A stretch of 64,000 bases of DNA from Streptomyces lucensis JCM 4490 (GCF_014650035.1 NZ_BMUE01000003.1:1-64000), one strand, 5' to 3'. Counted from the stretch's first letter, positions 52,736 to 62,071 are shown. Numbers and translations: made by a program. The notes: generated by a model from the letters alone, not told the origin.

Positions 52736-52927
52736 CTGTTCGCTCACCTCCGTCAGCCTAGGAGCCGTGATCACGGTGACAAGGGTGCCGCGTTGCGCCC
52801 AGAGGGAAATCACGTGGCGGCCGGGGCCGTCTCCGTCCGGCGAGGGCTGTTTCCGGCCAACACGCGGGCGATCACGCGTACAGTGCGTCACCAGGGGTAC
52901 CCGCCGGGTGAGCGGCTCCGCAGGGAC

Positions 52928-52952
52928 GCATGGTTCCGGCAGAATGGGGTAG
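52928..52952 (+). promoter_or_regulatory. Possible SigB-type promoter of the second sigma gene
   Basis: GCAT (52928-52931), a 15-nt spacer and GGGTAG (52947-52952) approximate the SigB-family consensus GNNT-N14-16-GGGTAY. It lies about 100 bp before the sigma start codon. Short degenerate motifs like this occur by chance in GC-rich DNA. Confidence 0.25.
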
Positions 52953-53050
52953 GCGCTCCAAGCACACCGTGGCTGAAACAGCGTCGATGCGGACATACGA
53001 CTCATGGCCGCGGAGGCGGACGTCGAACCGTGACTCACGTGGGAGAGGCA

Positions 53051-53938
53051 ATGAAGACCGCCGGGATCCGGTCGAAGGCAGGGGTAGCCGAGAGAGCCGG
53101 GCAGGACACGACGTGCGACGGACCGGTGCTCGGCATCGACGACCCGGCCTCCGTCGCCCCGCGCGACGCACGCGAGTTGTCCCGGCAGTTCTTCCGGCGG
53201 CTGGCCGAGCTGGACGAGGGCACTCCCGAGTACCAGTACGCCCGCAACACCCTCATCGAGATGAACATGTCGCTCGTGCGGTTCGCGGCCGGCCGGTTCC
53301 GCAGCCGCGGGGACGACATGGAGGACATCGTCCAGACCGGCATGATCGGTCTGATCAAGGCCATCGACCGGTTCGAGCTGGCGCGCGAGGTCGAGTTCAC
53401 CTCCTTCGCGCTTCCGTACATCGTCGGCGAGATCAAGCGGTTCTTCCGGGACAGCACCTGGGCGGTGCACGTGCCGCGCCGGCTCCAGGAGCTGCGCGTG
53501 GAGCTGGCCAAGGCCCGCGAGGAGCTGTCCAGCCGGCTGGACCGGGACCCGACGGTCGCGGAGCTGGCCACGCTGATGAACCTCTCCGCGCAGCAGGTGG
53601 TGGAGGCCCAGCTGGCTTCCAACGGCTACAACTCGGCCTCCCTGGACGCCGCGCTCACCGGTGACGGCCCCGACGACGGCGAGGCCGTGCTCGCCGACTT
53701 CATCGGCGTCGAGGAGGAGGGGCTGGGGCTCGTCGAGGACCTCCACGCACTCGCCCCGCTGATGGCCGAACTGAGCGACCGCGACCGCCGCATCATCCAC
53801 CTGCGGTTCGTCGAGGAGGCCACTCAGGCCGAGATCGGCGAACGGCTCGGCTGCTCGCAGATGCACGTCTCGCGGCTGATCAAGCGGATCATCTCGCGGC
53901 TGCGCCAGGGAATGCTCGGCGAACTGGGCTGCGCCTGA
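53051..53938 (+). CDS. SigB/SigF-family RNA polymerase sigma factor (second)
   Basis: A 295-residue group 3 sigma factor. Region 2 reads SLVRFAAGRFRSRGDDMEDI and GLIKAIDRFELAREVEFTSF, region 3 has VPRRLQELRVELAKAREEL and region 4 LSDRDRRIIHLRFVEEATQ with the helix SQMHVSRLIKR. The ATG at 53051 follows GGGAGAGG. Upstream, GCAT-N15-GGGTAG (52928-52952) loosely fits a SigB-type promoter, which would allow autoregulation. It converges on an RsbW-like ATPase gene with 31 bp between stops. It has an extended N-terminus of about 40 residues. Confidence 0.9.
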   Translation: MKTAGIRSKAGVAERAGQDTTCDGPVLGIDDPASVAPRDARELSRQFFRRLAELDEGTPEYQYARNTLIEMNMSLVRFAAGRFRSRGDDMEDIVQTGMIGLIKAIDRFELAREVEFTSFALPYIVGEIKRFFRDSTWAVHVPRRLQELRVELAKAREELSSRLDRDPTVAELATLMNLSAQQVVEAQLASNGYNSASLDAALTGDGPDDGEAVLADFIGVEEEGLGLVEDLHALAPLMAELSDRDRRIIHLRFVEEATQAEIGERLGCSQMHVSRLIKRIISRLRQGMLGELGCA

Positions 53939-53969
53939 CCGAGCACCCCGGCGCCGACGGCGTCCGCCG

Positions 53970-54422
53970 TCAGCGCCTCAGCTCGAAACGGGCCCGCACG
54001 CGTTTGCCGACCGGCACCCGCTCCACGCTGACGTCCGCGGCCAGGGCGTGCACGATCTCCAGACCGTGCCGCCCGACGCGGGCGGGGTCCTTCGGATAGC
54101 GGCGGGGCAGGGCGGAACTGCTGTCGTACACGGACACCGTGACACAGCTGTCGGTGCCCTCCAGCTCCAGGATGTACGGGCCGTCGCTGTGCCGGTCGGC
54201 GTTGGTCACCAGCTCACTGACCATCAGCAGCAGCTCGCCTCCGGCGCGGCCGTCGGGGGCGGCGCACCACTCGGTCCTCAGCTGCTCGAGGAACCGGGCG
54301 GCGAAGTCGCGCGCCTCCGCGATGCATCCGGGCTCGCCGGTGTAGTGCGCCGCACGACGCAGCGGCTCAACGGGTACGTCGAAACCAGTCGGTATCACTG
54401 TCCCGCCCAGGTGTTCGGTCAT
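53970..54422 (-). CDS. RsbW-like ATP-binding protein (second anti-sigma candidate)
   Basis: A 150-residue GHKL ATPase-domain protein. The N box is SELVTNADRHSDGP, then VSVYDSSSALPRR, and the lid VGRHGLEIVHALAADVSVE. It converges on the SigB-type sigma gene, which makes it a candidate partner, though convergence is weaker evidence than an operon. The ATG at 54422 (GAGAGAGACAGC upstream) is preferred to a longer frame beginning at 54482. Confidence 0.8.
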   Translation of the reverse strand: MTEHLGGTVIPTGFDVPVEPLRRAAHYTGEPGCIAEARDFAARFLEQLRTEWCAAPDGRAGGELLLMVSELVTNADRHSDGPYILELEGTDSCVTVSVYDSSSALPRRYPKDPARVGRHGLEIVHALAADVSVERVPVGKRVRARFELRR

Positions 54423-54536
54423 GCTGTCTCTCTCGGAAAGCCGGTCCGGCCGGTCACTGTCGCACCCGTCCTCGTACCCCATGCCGGGCCCGTCAGTCCA
54501 CCGGATGCGTTCGCCCAGCGCGCACAGTGGCGAGGG

Positions 54537-55907
54537 TCACGTCCGCGGCAGGCCGGAGTCCGGCGGCCGGGACGGCGCGGACGTCCCGGCCGACCGGTCG
54601 GTCTTCCCGCCGGTCGCCTCGCCGGTGGGGGTCGTCCCGGCCGACCGGGGACCGGAGGAGGGCTGCGCCGGTGTGGACGCGGGCGGCTCGGAGGACGGCT
54701 TCGAAGGGGACTCGGGAGACGACTCGGACGACGGCTCGGACCCCTTGGACTCCGGCGACGACGGCTTCGGCGTGCTGGACTGCGGTGACCTGGATTCCGG
54801 CGTCCCGGAGCCCGGCGGCTTGGTTTCCGGTGTCCTCGATTCCGGCGGCTTCGATTGCGGCGACGAGGAGGAAGCCGACGAGGGCGGCGAAGGAGAGGAG
54901 CCTGGCGGCGAGGACGGGGACCCGGGGGACGAGGACTGCGACCAGCTGGGTCCGCCCGGCGTCGCCCAGGGGTGCGGTTCGGCGGGCGGCTTCGCACGCC
55001 GGTCGTGACGGCAGTCGCGGTCCGCGCGCTGCCGGTGGATCCAGTCGTCGTGGCGGGAGTCGTAGATGACGAAGACGTCGAGGGGCTTCCGTGCGGGCAT
55101 CACCACGACCACGCCCGAGGGCCGGTACGACGGCCAGCGGGCGCCCACCGGCTCGGGTGCGGCCCGCTGGGCCACGGGCGGGGTCAGCGGATTGCCGCAG
55201 GCGCAGCGCACCCTGGGCACGCCGTGCCCGTCCACCAGCACGGCGGTGCCCGCCTGGAGCACGGCCTGGTAGGCGGTGGCCCTGCCGTCGCGGTAGCCGT
55301 GGTTGGTGACGCGGGTGTCGACACGCAACTGGACGGGGGTGAGCGAGCGCAGGTAACCGGGCACGCCGGCCGGCTCGACACCGGCCACGGAGGCGAAGGA
55401 CCGGTTCCTGGCCGGATCGGCCCGCAGGAACCTGATCTGCTGCTCCACGTCGCAGGCGGCCACCTTCTGCGTGCCGCCGTACAGGCCGGGAGCGCCGCCG
55501 CTCACTCCGCGCACCGCGTTGACCGTTCCGGTAGAGGGGGCCGCGGAGCCGGAGGGCGGCGGGAGGGCGGAGCTCTGCCGCGCGGTCGACTTCGTGTACG
55601 GGTTCGGGCCCGCGCTGTTGGCGGACTGCAGGAAGACCTCGCCGCCCTTGGCGGAGGGAGCGCCGCCGGGACGGGTGAGGACGACCGCGAGGACCACGGC
55701 GACGACCACGGCGGCAGTGACGGCGACCACCCGCGGCACCGACTTCCACCAGGGCCCGTGCGGCTCCGCGGGCCCGCCGCGCGACGGCTGCGAGGGGGGC
55801 GGCGGCGGTTCCGAGGGGGGCGGCGGCCCGGGTGGCCGGTTCGAGCCCGACAGGGGACCGGAAGGCGGGCCGGTGGGACGGCCGGAGGACGGAGGGTCGA
55901 CGCTCAT
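54537..55907 (-). CDS. DUF6777-like membrane-anchored Pro/Ser-rich protein
   Basis: A 456-residue protein with a Pro-rich cytoplasmic leader (GPPPPSEPPPPPSQPS), one helix near residues 55-77 (VVAVTAAVVVAVVLAVVL) and a large outer part. The folded domain (SANSAGPNPYTKSTARQ, CDVEQQIRFLRADPARN, VRCACGNPLTPP) matches the DUF6777 family as I recall it; it contains a paired Cys motif. The last 150 residues are low-complexity, repeating Ser-Pro-Glu-Ser and Pro-Pro-Glu-Ser units, likely a cell-wall-spanning tail. It may read envelope state; function unknown. Confidence 0.78.
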   Translation of the reverse strand: MSVDPPSSGRPTGPPSGPLSGSNRPPGPPPPSEPPPPPSQPSRGGPAEPHGPWWKSVPRVVAVTAAVVVAVVLAVVLTRPGGAPSAKGGEVFLQSANSAGPNPYTKSTARQSSALPPPSGSAAPSTGTVNAVRGVSGGAPGLYGGTQKVAACDVEQQIRFLRADPARNRSFASVAGVEPAGVPGYLRSLTPVQLRVDTRVTNHGYRDGRATAYQAVLQAGTAVLVDGHGVPRVRCACGNPLTPPVAQRAAPEPVGARWPSYRPSGVVVVMPARKPLDVFVIYDSRHDDWIHRQRADRDCRHDRRAKPPAEPHPWATPGGPSWSQSSSPGSPSSPPGSSPSPPSSASSSSPQSKPPESRTPETKPPGSGTPESRSPQSSTPKPSSPESKGSEPSSESSPESPSKPSSEPPASTPAQPSSGPRSAGTTPTGEATGGKTDRSAGTSAPSRPPDSGLPRT

Positions 55908-56104
55908 GAGCACTTCTTCCCGTCGCGGTGCGCGGCTTCGCTCAGTCACCTCCCGTGTGCTGGGCCCGGGTCCCTTTCCGTGCGTTCGCACCTGCTTCGG
56001 TTCATTGTGCGCAGCAGTGGGGTGACGCCCGCAAGCCGGGCGGACGGGACGCGGACGGCCCACCCGGCGGGCGCGCCGCAGGGGCGCTGCCTAGCGTGGC
56101 AGGG

Positions 56105-57373
56105 GTGAGCCCTCCGATCATCTCCGAGCGGCCCCTCGCCCGCCCCGGCTGGGCGCGGGCCGTCGCCGCGGTCCTGTCCGGGCTGGCCGTGATGGTGCTG
56201 GTGGCGGCGCTGGGGCTGTGGGCGGCCGGCGCGGCGGACCTGCCGGACGGCGCGTTCGTGCGGGTGGTGGCCGCGACCCTCGTCGCGGCGGTCGGCGGCA
56301 GCGTGCAACTCTCCGGGAACGCGGGTGTGCTCGCGCGGACCGGTGCGGGCATCAACGTGCTGCCGCTGTCCGTGACCCTCGCCGGCGCCCTGGTGATCGG
56401 CGTGGGCTTCCTGCGCCCCCTGCGGTACCGGGCCGTGGCCTCGGCCGGGGAACTGGCGGGCTGGGCGGCGCGGATCGCGGCGCTGTGGCTGCCGGCGCTG
56501 ATCGGCCTGGCGTTCGCGGCCCGGCAGACCTTCGCCGTCGACGTGGGCAGCGGGACGCTCAGCGACCTGACCGACCTGTTCGGCGCCGCGCCCGAGGCCG
56601 GGTTCACCACGGACGTACCGCTGACCGTGCTGTTCGGGCTGCTGTGGCTGGCCGGGGTGCTGGCGCTGACGCTTCTGGTCGCCCGCGGGGCGCCGCTGCC
56701 GGCGCGGTTGCTGCGCTTCCAGGAGTCGGTGCGCCCGGCGGCGCAGGCGATGACGACCCTGCTCCTCGCCTGCGTCGCCGTCGCCCTCGTCGCCGCGCTG
56801 CTCACGGCGGCCGTCCGCGGCAACGTGCCCGAGATCCTCGCGCTCATCCTGCTCGGCCTGCCCAACCTTGCCTGGACGGGCTTCACCCTGGGCCTCGGGG
56901 CGACCTGGAGCGGCCGCGTTGACGGATCGTTCGGACTGCCGGTGCCGCACGTCCTGGACGCGATCCTGCGTACCCCCGGCGTCTCCGCGCTGGACCTGCG
57001 TTCCCTCACCGGGTACGACGGCCGGTGGTGGTGGCTGGTGGTCGTGGACGCGGTGCTGCTGCTCGGCGTGGCCTTCCGGATGGCGGTCCGTTCCCCGGCC
57101 GGGGTGCGCCTGTGGCGAAACGCCCTGCACCTGGCCGTCGCGCTGGCCCTGACCGTGCTGATGATCTGCCTGCTGGGGCGGATCTCGGCGCACTACGGGC
57201 TCTCCCTGCTCGGCATCGGCGACCTCGGTGGCAGGCTGTCCGGAGAGCTGTTCCTGCAGCCCCGGCTGTGGCCGGCGGTCGGCCTCGGCGCCGTGTGGGG
57301 CCTGGCCGCGGGCTTCCTGGGCGGCCTGCCGGCCCGGCGGGTGCGCCGCCGGGGCCAGGTCGGCGGACCGTAG
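56105..57373 (+). CDS. Streptophobe-family integral membrane protein
   Basis: A 422-residue polytopic membrane protein with about ten helices (AVAAVLSGLAVMVLVAALGL, LVIGVGFLRPLRYRAV, LTVLFGLLWLAGVLALTLL, IPEILALILLGLPNLAW-like). NCBI-type annotation calls this family streptophobe; no function is known. An NLAWTGFTLGLGATWSG motif and the Trp-rich GYDGRWWWLVVVDAV are conserved-looking. The GTG at 56105 follows GCAGGGG. It is divergent from the DUF6777 gene and converges on the kinase operon with 12 bp between stops. Confidence 0.78.
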   Translation: MSPPIISERPLARPGWARAVAAVLSGLAVMVLVAALGLWAAGAADLPDGAFVRVVAATLVAAVGGSVQLSGNAGVLARTGAGINVLPLSVTLAGALVIGVGFLRPLRYRAVASAGELAGWAARIAALWLPALIGLAFAARQTFAVDVGSGTLSDLTDLFGAAPEAGFTTDVPLTVLFGLLWLAGVLALTLLVARGAPLPARLLRFQESVRPAAQAMTTLLLACVAVALVAALLTAAVRGNVPEILALILLGLPNLAWTGFTLGLGATWSGRVDGSFGLPVPHVLDAILRTPGVSALDLRSLTGYDGRWWWLVVVDAVLLLGVAFRMAVRSPAGVRLWRNALHLAVALALTVLMICLLGRISAHYGLSLLGIGDLGGRLSGELFLQPRLWPAVGLGAVWGLAAGFLGGLPARRVRRRGQVGGP

Positions 57374-57385
57374 CGGGCGGGGCGG

Positions 57386-58366
57386 TCAGGCCCGGAACAC
57401 GGGCTCCGCCCAGTGCGGGGGTCCGGGCGGCGGCGTGGCTTCCGGCTCCTTCCCCGTACGGGGGCCGGGGGGCGACGGCGCGGCGGGCGGCGGCGCGGTG
57501 GCGGCGCGCAGGGCGGCGACGAAGTCCAGGCAGGTGTCGTAGCGGGCGTCCGGGCTCTTGGCGAGGGCCTTGGCGAAGACGGTGTCGACGTCCGCCGCGA
57601 GGCCGGGGCGTACCCCGCTCGGCGGGGGCGGCTCGTCGTACTGGTGGGCCCACAGCAGGGCCATGTCGTCCTCGCGCTGGAAGGGCGGGCGGCCGGTGAG
57701 GACCTCGTAGACGACGCAGGCCAGGCCGTACACGTCGCAGCGGCCGTCGACCGGGCGGCCGGAGATCTGCTCGGGGGCCACGTAGTCGAGGGTGCCGACG
57801 AACTGGCCGACGCTGGTGAACCCGGTCAGGGACAGCGACTTCTTGGTGAGTCCGAAGTCTGTGAGGTAGACGTGCTCGGGGTGGTCGCTGTCGGTGCCCT
57901 CGGCGATCAGGATGTTGCCGGGCTTGACGTCGCGGTGGACCAGGCCGTGCGCGTGGGCGGCGTCGAGGGCCGAGGCCACCTGCGCGGTGATCCGCACGGC
58001 GTCCGGCGGCGGCAGCGGGCCGCGCAGATCGAGGAGGTGGCGCAGATCGCTGCCGGAGACGTAGCGCATCGCGATGTACAGCACGTCGTCCGTCTCACCG
58101 GCCTCGAAGACCGGCACGATGTGCGGGTGGTCGAGCGACGCCGCCACCTGTGACTCGTGGGTGAAACGCCGGCGGAAGGTGTCGTTGCGGGCCAGCTCCG
58201 GGGCGAGCAGCTTCAGGGCGACGGTGCGGCCGAGGCGCAGGTCGCGGGCGCGGTAGACGACGGCCATGCCGCCGCGCCCGACCTCGCTCTCGACCAGGTA
58301 GCCCGCCACCTGCCGGCCGATCAGTTCCGAGGGCCGTCCGGAGAACACACCGGTCTCCCCCGCCAT
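57386..58366 (-). CDS. Soluble Ser/Thr protein kinase
   Basis: A 326-residue Hanks-type kinase with all catalytic elements: the glycine loop SEVGRGGMAVVYRARD, the Lys in TVALKLLAPE, the catalytic loop VHRDVKPGNIL (Asp near residue 142), DFGLTK and VAPEQISGRPVDGRCDVYGL. A Pro/Ala-rich tail follows residue 285. There is no membrane helix, unlike PknB. It is the last gene of an operon with an FHA-ABC transporter and an SH3-like protein. The transporter's two FHA domains are likely readers of its phosphorylation. Confidence 0.92.
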   Translation of the reverse strand: MAGETGVFSGRPSELIGRQVAGYLVESEVGRGGMAVVYRARDLRLGRTVALKLLAPELARNDTFRRRFTHESQVAASLDHPHIVPVFEAGETDDVLYIAMRYVSGSDLRHLLDLRGPLPPPDAVRITAQVASALDAAHAHGLVHRDVKPGNILIAEGTDSDHPEHVYLTDFGLTKKSLSLTGFTSVGQFVGTLDYVAPEQISGRPVDGRCDVYGLACVVYEVLTGRPPFQREDDMALLWAHQYDEPPPPSGVRPGLAADVDTVFAKALAKSPDARYDTCLDFVAALRAATAPPPAAPSPPGPRTGKEPEATPPPGPPHWAEPVFRA

Positions 58367-58917
58367 CAGCGCTCACCTTCGGGCGCGACCAGGCGGGTGG
58401 CCGCGTGCCCGGTGTCGTCCTCCCGGCCCGGCGCCCGGTCGGTGGCGTAGGTGGACAGCCGCCGTCCGTCGCCGTACGTCCACCGTTCCTGGCGCGGGTC
58501 GTAGAGCCACACGGACTCGCCGTCGACCACGATCCCGATGCGCAGGCCCTCGGTGCGGTCGTGGAAGTCCTCGCCGTCCAGGGTGCCTGCCGCGAGTTCC
58601 TCCACGGCGGAGCGGTAGTCGGCCAGGACCCGTTCGGCGTCGGCGAGCAACGGCCGCGGATCGTCGGTGCCGGCGGGGCCGTCGGCGGCGGGCGGATCCG
58701 CGGGTACGGCGACCAGGTGGCGGCCGTCGACCCAGGCGGCCCAGCCGTTGGCGCACAGGACGCGCCCCCAGTCGCCGCGTCGTTCCACCAGCCGGACCGG
58801 CAGCAGCGGGTCGAGGCCCACGGTGGGCCGGCCCGGGTCCGGGGCCTCCCAGGCGGGCATGCCGTGCGGCGGGACGACATGGGTGGGACGGAATCCGGGG
58901 CCGGTCGCCTTGGTCAT
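58366..58917 (-). CDS. Hypothetical protein with SH3-like module
   Basis: A 183-residue protein with no assigned family. The segment LLPVRLVERRGDWGRVLCAN then GWAAWVDGRHLV looks like a bacterial SH3 (SH3b) fold. The C-terminal half (ADYRSAVEELAAGTLDGEDF, IGIVVDGESVWLYDPRQERW) has a tryptophan-rich beta region. It is translationally coupled to the kinase (ATGA overlap at 58363-58368) and starts 8 bp after the ABC transporter stop, so it is probably an adaptor between the two. The adaptor role is inference. Confidence 0.78.
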   Translation of the reverse strand: MTKATGPGFRPTHVVPPHGMPAWEAPDPGRPTVGLDPLLPVRLVERRGDWGRVLCANGWAAWVDGRHLVAVPADPPAADGPAGTDDPRPLLADAERVLADYRSAVEELAAGTLDGEDFHDRTEGLRIGIVVDGESVWLYDPRQERWTYGDGRRLSTYATDRAPGREDDTGHAATRLVAPEGER

Positions 58918-58925
58918 CGGGACGC

Positions 58926-61265
58926 CTACTTCCGCATCACGGCGGGTTCGTGCCGGCGCAGCAGCCGGGCGACCGCGAACCCGTAGAGGAGGGACAGCAC
59001 CAGCAGCATGGCCAGATCGAGCAGCCAGGCGCCCGCCGAGTGCCGGAACAGCGGGTCGGCGGTCAGCTCCACGGGCACGATCCGGTGCAGCCCGACCGTG
59101 GCCGCCATGGCGCCGAGCGCCCAGCGGGAGGGCACGAGCCAGGACAGCTGCTCGAGTCCGGGTACGCCGTCGAGCGGTAGCAGGGCTCCGCAGAAGACGA
59201 CCTGGACGATGGCCAGCAGGACCAGCAGCGGCATCGTCACCTCCTGGTGGTGCACCAGTGCGGAGATCAGCAGGCCGAGCGTCATGGCCGTGAACGCCAG
59301 CAGGGCCACGGCGAGGACGATCTCGGCGAGCGGCGGCAGCAGGACGCCCCGGCCGCCGGGAGCGTGCAGATCGACGCCGAGCAGGGCGACCAGGGTGAGG
59401 ACGACGGCCTGGGCGACCGAGACCGTGCCGAGTACCACCACCTTGGACATCAGGTAGGCGGATCTGGGCAGGCCGACGGCGCGTTCGCGCCGGTACACGA
59501 CGCGTTCCTTGACGAGCTCGCGCACCGCGTTGGCCGCGCCGGCCAGGACGGCCCCCACACACAGGATGAGCAGGGTGTTCATCGCGTTGTCCCGGGTGAG
59601 TCCGCCGCCCGCCAGGGCCCGGGCCATGGCGCCCATCACGAACGGCAGCGCGATCGAGACCAGGAGGAAGGTGCGGTCGGCGGCCAGGACGGCGGTGTAG
59701 CGGCGGACCAGGGTGGCCAGCTGGGCGCCCCAGCTTCGGGGGCGCGGCGCCGGAGCCGGGACGACGGGGGCCGGGCCGGGGTGGTGGGGCCGCGTGGTGG
59801 CCTCGGCGACGTAGTGCCGGTGGAACGGCGACTCGCGGTACTCCCGCGCCCAGTCCCGCTCGCTGTCGCGGTCGAACGCCTCGAAGGCCTCCGGCCACTG
59901 CTCGAAACCGAGGAAGGCGAGGGCGTCGCCGGGCGGGCCGTAGTAGGCGACCCGGCCGCCGGGGGCGAGCACCAGCAGGCGGTCGCAGACGCCGAGGCTC
60001 AGGACGCTGTGCGTGACCACGACGACCGTGCGGCCGTCGTCCGCGAGACCGCGCAGCATGGTCATCACCGAGCGGTCCATGCCGGGGTCGAGGCCTGAGG
60101 TCGGCTCGTCCAGGAAGAGCAGCGACGGCTTGGTGAGCAGCTCCAGGGCCACGCTGACCCGCTTGCGCTGGCCGCCGGAGAGGCTGTGCACGGGTCGGTC
60201 GGCGCGCTCCTGCAGGCCGAGTTCCCGGATCACCTCGTCCACCCGGGCCCGCCGCTCGGCCCGCGCGGTGTCCTGCGGGAAGCGCAGCTCGGCGGCGTAG
60301 GTCAGGGCGGCGCGGACGGTGAGCTGGGGGTGCAGGATGTCGTCCTGCGGGACCAGGCCGATGCGCTGGCGCAGTTCGGCGTAGTCGCGGTACAGGTCGC
60401 GGCCGTCGTAGAGCACGGTGCCGCGGTCGGCGGGGCGCAGCCCGGTCAGGGCGTTCAGCAGCGTGGACTTGCCGGCGCCGCTCGGCCCGACCACCGCGAG
60501 CAGGCACTTCTCCCCCACTGGGAAGGAGACGTTGTCCAGCAGGATCTCGCGGCCCCGGTCCACGGCGACGGTGAGGTCCTGCACGTCGAGGGAGACCTCA
60601 CCGGTGTCGACGTACTCCTGCAGCTCGTCGCCGACCAGGCAGAAGGCGAAGTGGCCGATGCCGATGATGTCGCCGGGGCCGACGGGGGCGTGGGTGACCG
60701 GCCGGCCGTTGAGGTAGGTGCCGTTGTGGCTGCCGAGGTCGGCGATCTCGTACCCGCCTCCGGGGCCGGTGCGCAGCTCGGCGTGGCGGCGGGAGACGAC
60801 CAGGTCGTCCACGACGAGGTCGCTGTCCGGGGCCCGGCCGATGCGGATCGTGCGCGCGGGCAGCGGGCGGACGGCGTCGGGCCGGCGGAAGGTGCCGGTC
60901 AGTTCGGGCATCGACACCGCCGAGGGGCGGTCCGGTGCGGGTTCGGGAGCGCCGGTGAGGACGGCTCGGGGGCCGTCGGCGGGGTTGCCGAAGCGGATCT
61001 CGCTGCCGGGGTGGACGTCCCACCGCTCGATCCTGCGGCCGTCCGCGTAGGTGCCGTTGGTGCTGTTCCGGTCCGCCAGCGTCCAGCGGTCGTGGTCGCA
61101 GCTCAGCACTGCGTGGTGCCACGAGACCCGGGCATCGTCGAGGACGATGTCGCTCAACGGGTCGCGTCCGACGTGGTAGTCGTGGCCCGGGCTCATCACC
61201 GTGGAGACGGTGTCGGTCTCCAGGACGAGTTCGGGCGCCGCCGGGGCGACGGGCCGCTCCGCCAT
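58926..61265 (-). CDS. FHA-domain ABC transporter, ATPase fused to permease
   Basis: A 779-residue half-transporter. Two FHA domains come first: YHVGRDPLSDIVLDDARVSW with NSTNGTYADGRR, and IRIGRAPDSDLVVDDLVVSR with GSHNGTYLNGRP. The ATPase follows (Walker A VGPSGAGKSTLLNAL, signature HSLSGGQRKRVS, Walker B LLFLDEPTSGLD), then an ABC2-type permease with six helices from about residue 530. This architecture matches mycobacterial Rv1747, which is phosphorylated by PknF on threonines read by its FHA domains. Here too the kinase is in the same operon. The substrate is unknown. Confidence 0.93.
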   Translation of the reverse strand: MAERPVAPAAPELVLETDTVSTVMSPGHDYHVGRDPLSDIVLDDARVSWHHAVLSCDHDRWTLADRNSTNGTYADGRRIERWDVHPGSEIRFGNPADGPRAVLTGAPEPAPDRPSAVSMPELTGTFRRPDAVRPLPARTIRIGRAPDSDLVVDDLVVSRRHAELRTGPGGGYEIADLGSHNGTYLNGRPVTHAPVGPGDIIGIGHFAFCLVGDELQEYVDTGEVSLDVQDLTVAVDRGREILLDNVSFPVGEKCLLAVVGPSGAGKSTLLNALTGLRPADRGTVLYDGRDLYRDYAELRQRIGLVPQDDILHPQLTVRAALTYAAELRFPQDTARAERRARVDEVIRELGLQERADRPVHSLSGGQRKRVSVALELLTKPSLLFLDEPTSGLDPGMDRSVMTMLRGLADDGRTVVVVTHSVLSLGVCDRLLVLAPGGRVAYYGPPGDALAFLGFEQWPEAFEAFDRDSERDWAREYRESPFHRHYVAEATTRPHHPGPAPVVPAPAPRPRSWGAQLATLVRRYTAVLAADRTFLLVSIALPFVMGAMARALAGGGLTRDNAMNTLLILCVGAVLAGAANAVRELVKERVVYRRERAVGLPRSAYLMSKVVVLGTVSVAQAVVLTLVALLGVDLHAPGGRGVLLPPLAEIVLAVALLAFTAMTLGLLISALVHHQEVTMPLLVLLAIVQVVFCGALLPLDGVPGLEQLSWLVPSRWALGAMAATVGLHRIVPVELTADPLFRHSAGAWLLDLAMLLVLSLLYGFAVARLLRRHEPAVMRK

Positions 61266-61345
61266 GGCCAGAAGTCTACCGATTCGCTCAGGTGTGCGCC
61301 TGTCTGTCCCGTCTCCGGCGGGCGCTTCGCGCCCGTGGACACGTG

Positions 61346-61756
61346 TCAGGCCACGGGCATGACGAGCGCCGGGACGGTGCGGTGCATCCGCAGGGCGTCG
61401 ACGGACTCGGCGAGCAGCTCGTACTCGGTGGTGTCATCGCTGGCGGCGATGCGGACGAGCCGCCCGCCCGCCAGTTCGTCGGCGACCAGCGCCTGCCGGC
61501 CGTCGTCCGCGCACCAGGCGCGCAGCAGGGCGGGCACGTCGGCCACCGTGTCCGCTACCGGCACCAGCGCTCCCGCCGGGAAGGCGGCGCCCTCCGGGCT
61601 GGGATCGAGCCGCTCGGCGATCCAGGAGGCCCGGTCGCGCAGCCACCACAGCGCCAGCGCCAGGGTCGGCGCCCGGTAGGTGCCGAGCGGTACGCCGATG
61701 CGCCTGCCGTCGCACGTGCCGTACGCCGTGACGTGGCACAGGAATTCGTCGTGCAC
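61346..61756 (-). CDS. Hypothetical soluble protein
   Basis: A 136-residue protein I cannot place in a family. It is Ala/Leu/Asp-rich, with a Trp pair in [20 protein letters not shown], a middle [18 protein letters not shown] and a C-terminal [16 protein letters not shown]. No membrane segment or catalytic motif is visible. The GTG at 61756 follows GGGGGAG by six bases. It precedes the FHA-ABC operon on the same strand by 80 bp and might be part of its transcript. Confidence 0.6.
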   Translation of the reverse strand: MHDEFLCHVTAYGTCDGRRIGVPLGTYRAPTLALALWWLRDRASWIAERLDPSPEGAAFPAGALVPVADTVADVPALLRAWCADDGRQALVADELAGGRLVRIAASDDTTEYELLAESVDALRMHRTVPALVMPVA

Positions 61757-62071
61757 GTTCCACTCCCCCGTCGCCTCGCTGGTGGCCGGCCGGGCTCTGG
61801 CTGTCCGTGCGGCTCCTGTGCGGTGAAGTGCCCCTGCCGTTCGAGTATCGCCACTGCGGAAACACTGTCACCACGACTTTCCGGCCAGTGTCCTGGCATA
61901 TTCACCGCCCGTTCTGGCCGGAATGTGCGGGACCGCGAGGCGCCCGGGCCATGACTCCGGAGGTAATCGACCCGCCCCGCGCCTTGACGGCATGGTTGTC
62001 ACACCGGATCGGCGAACACCTGGATCCGGGACCTGACCAGCGGATACGACCTCGATGGAGGCTGATTCACC
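61757..62071. other. 315-bp divergent intergenic region with a 10-bp inverted repeat
   Basis: This gap separates the hypothetical protein (minus) from the NTF2-like gene (plus). It contains TTCCGGCCAG (61879-61888) and CTGGCCGGAA (61914-61923), a 10-bp perfect inverted repeat with a 25-bp spacer that includes AT-rich CATATTCAC. That spacer could hold a promoter element flanked by operator halves. No open reading frame in the gap is convincing. Confidence 0.45.
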
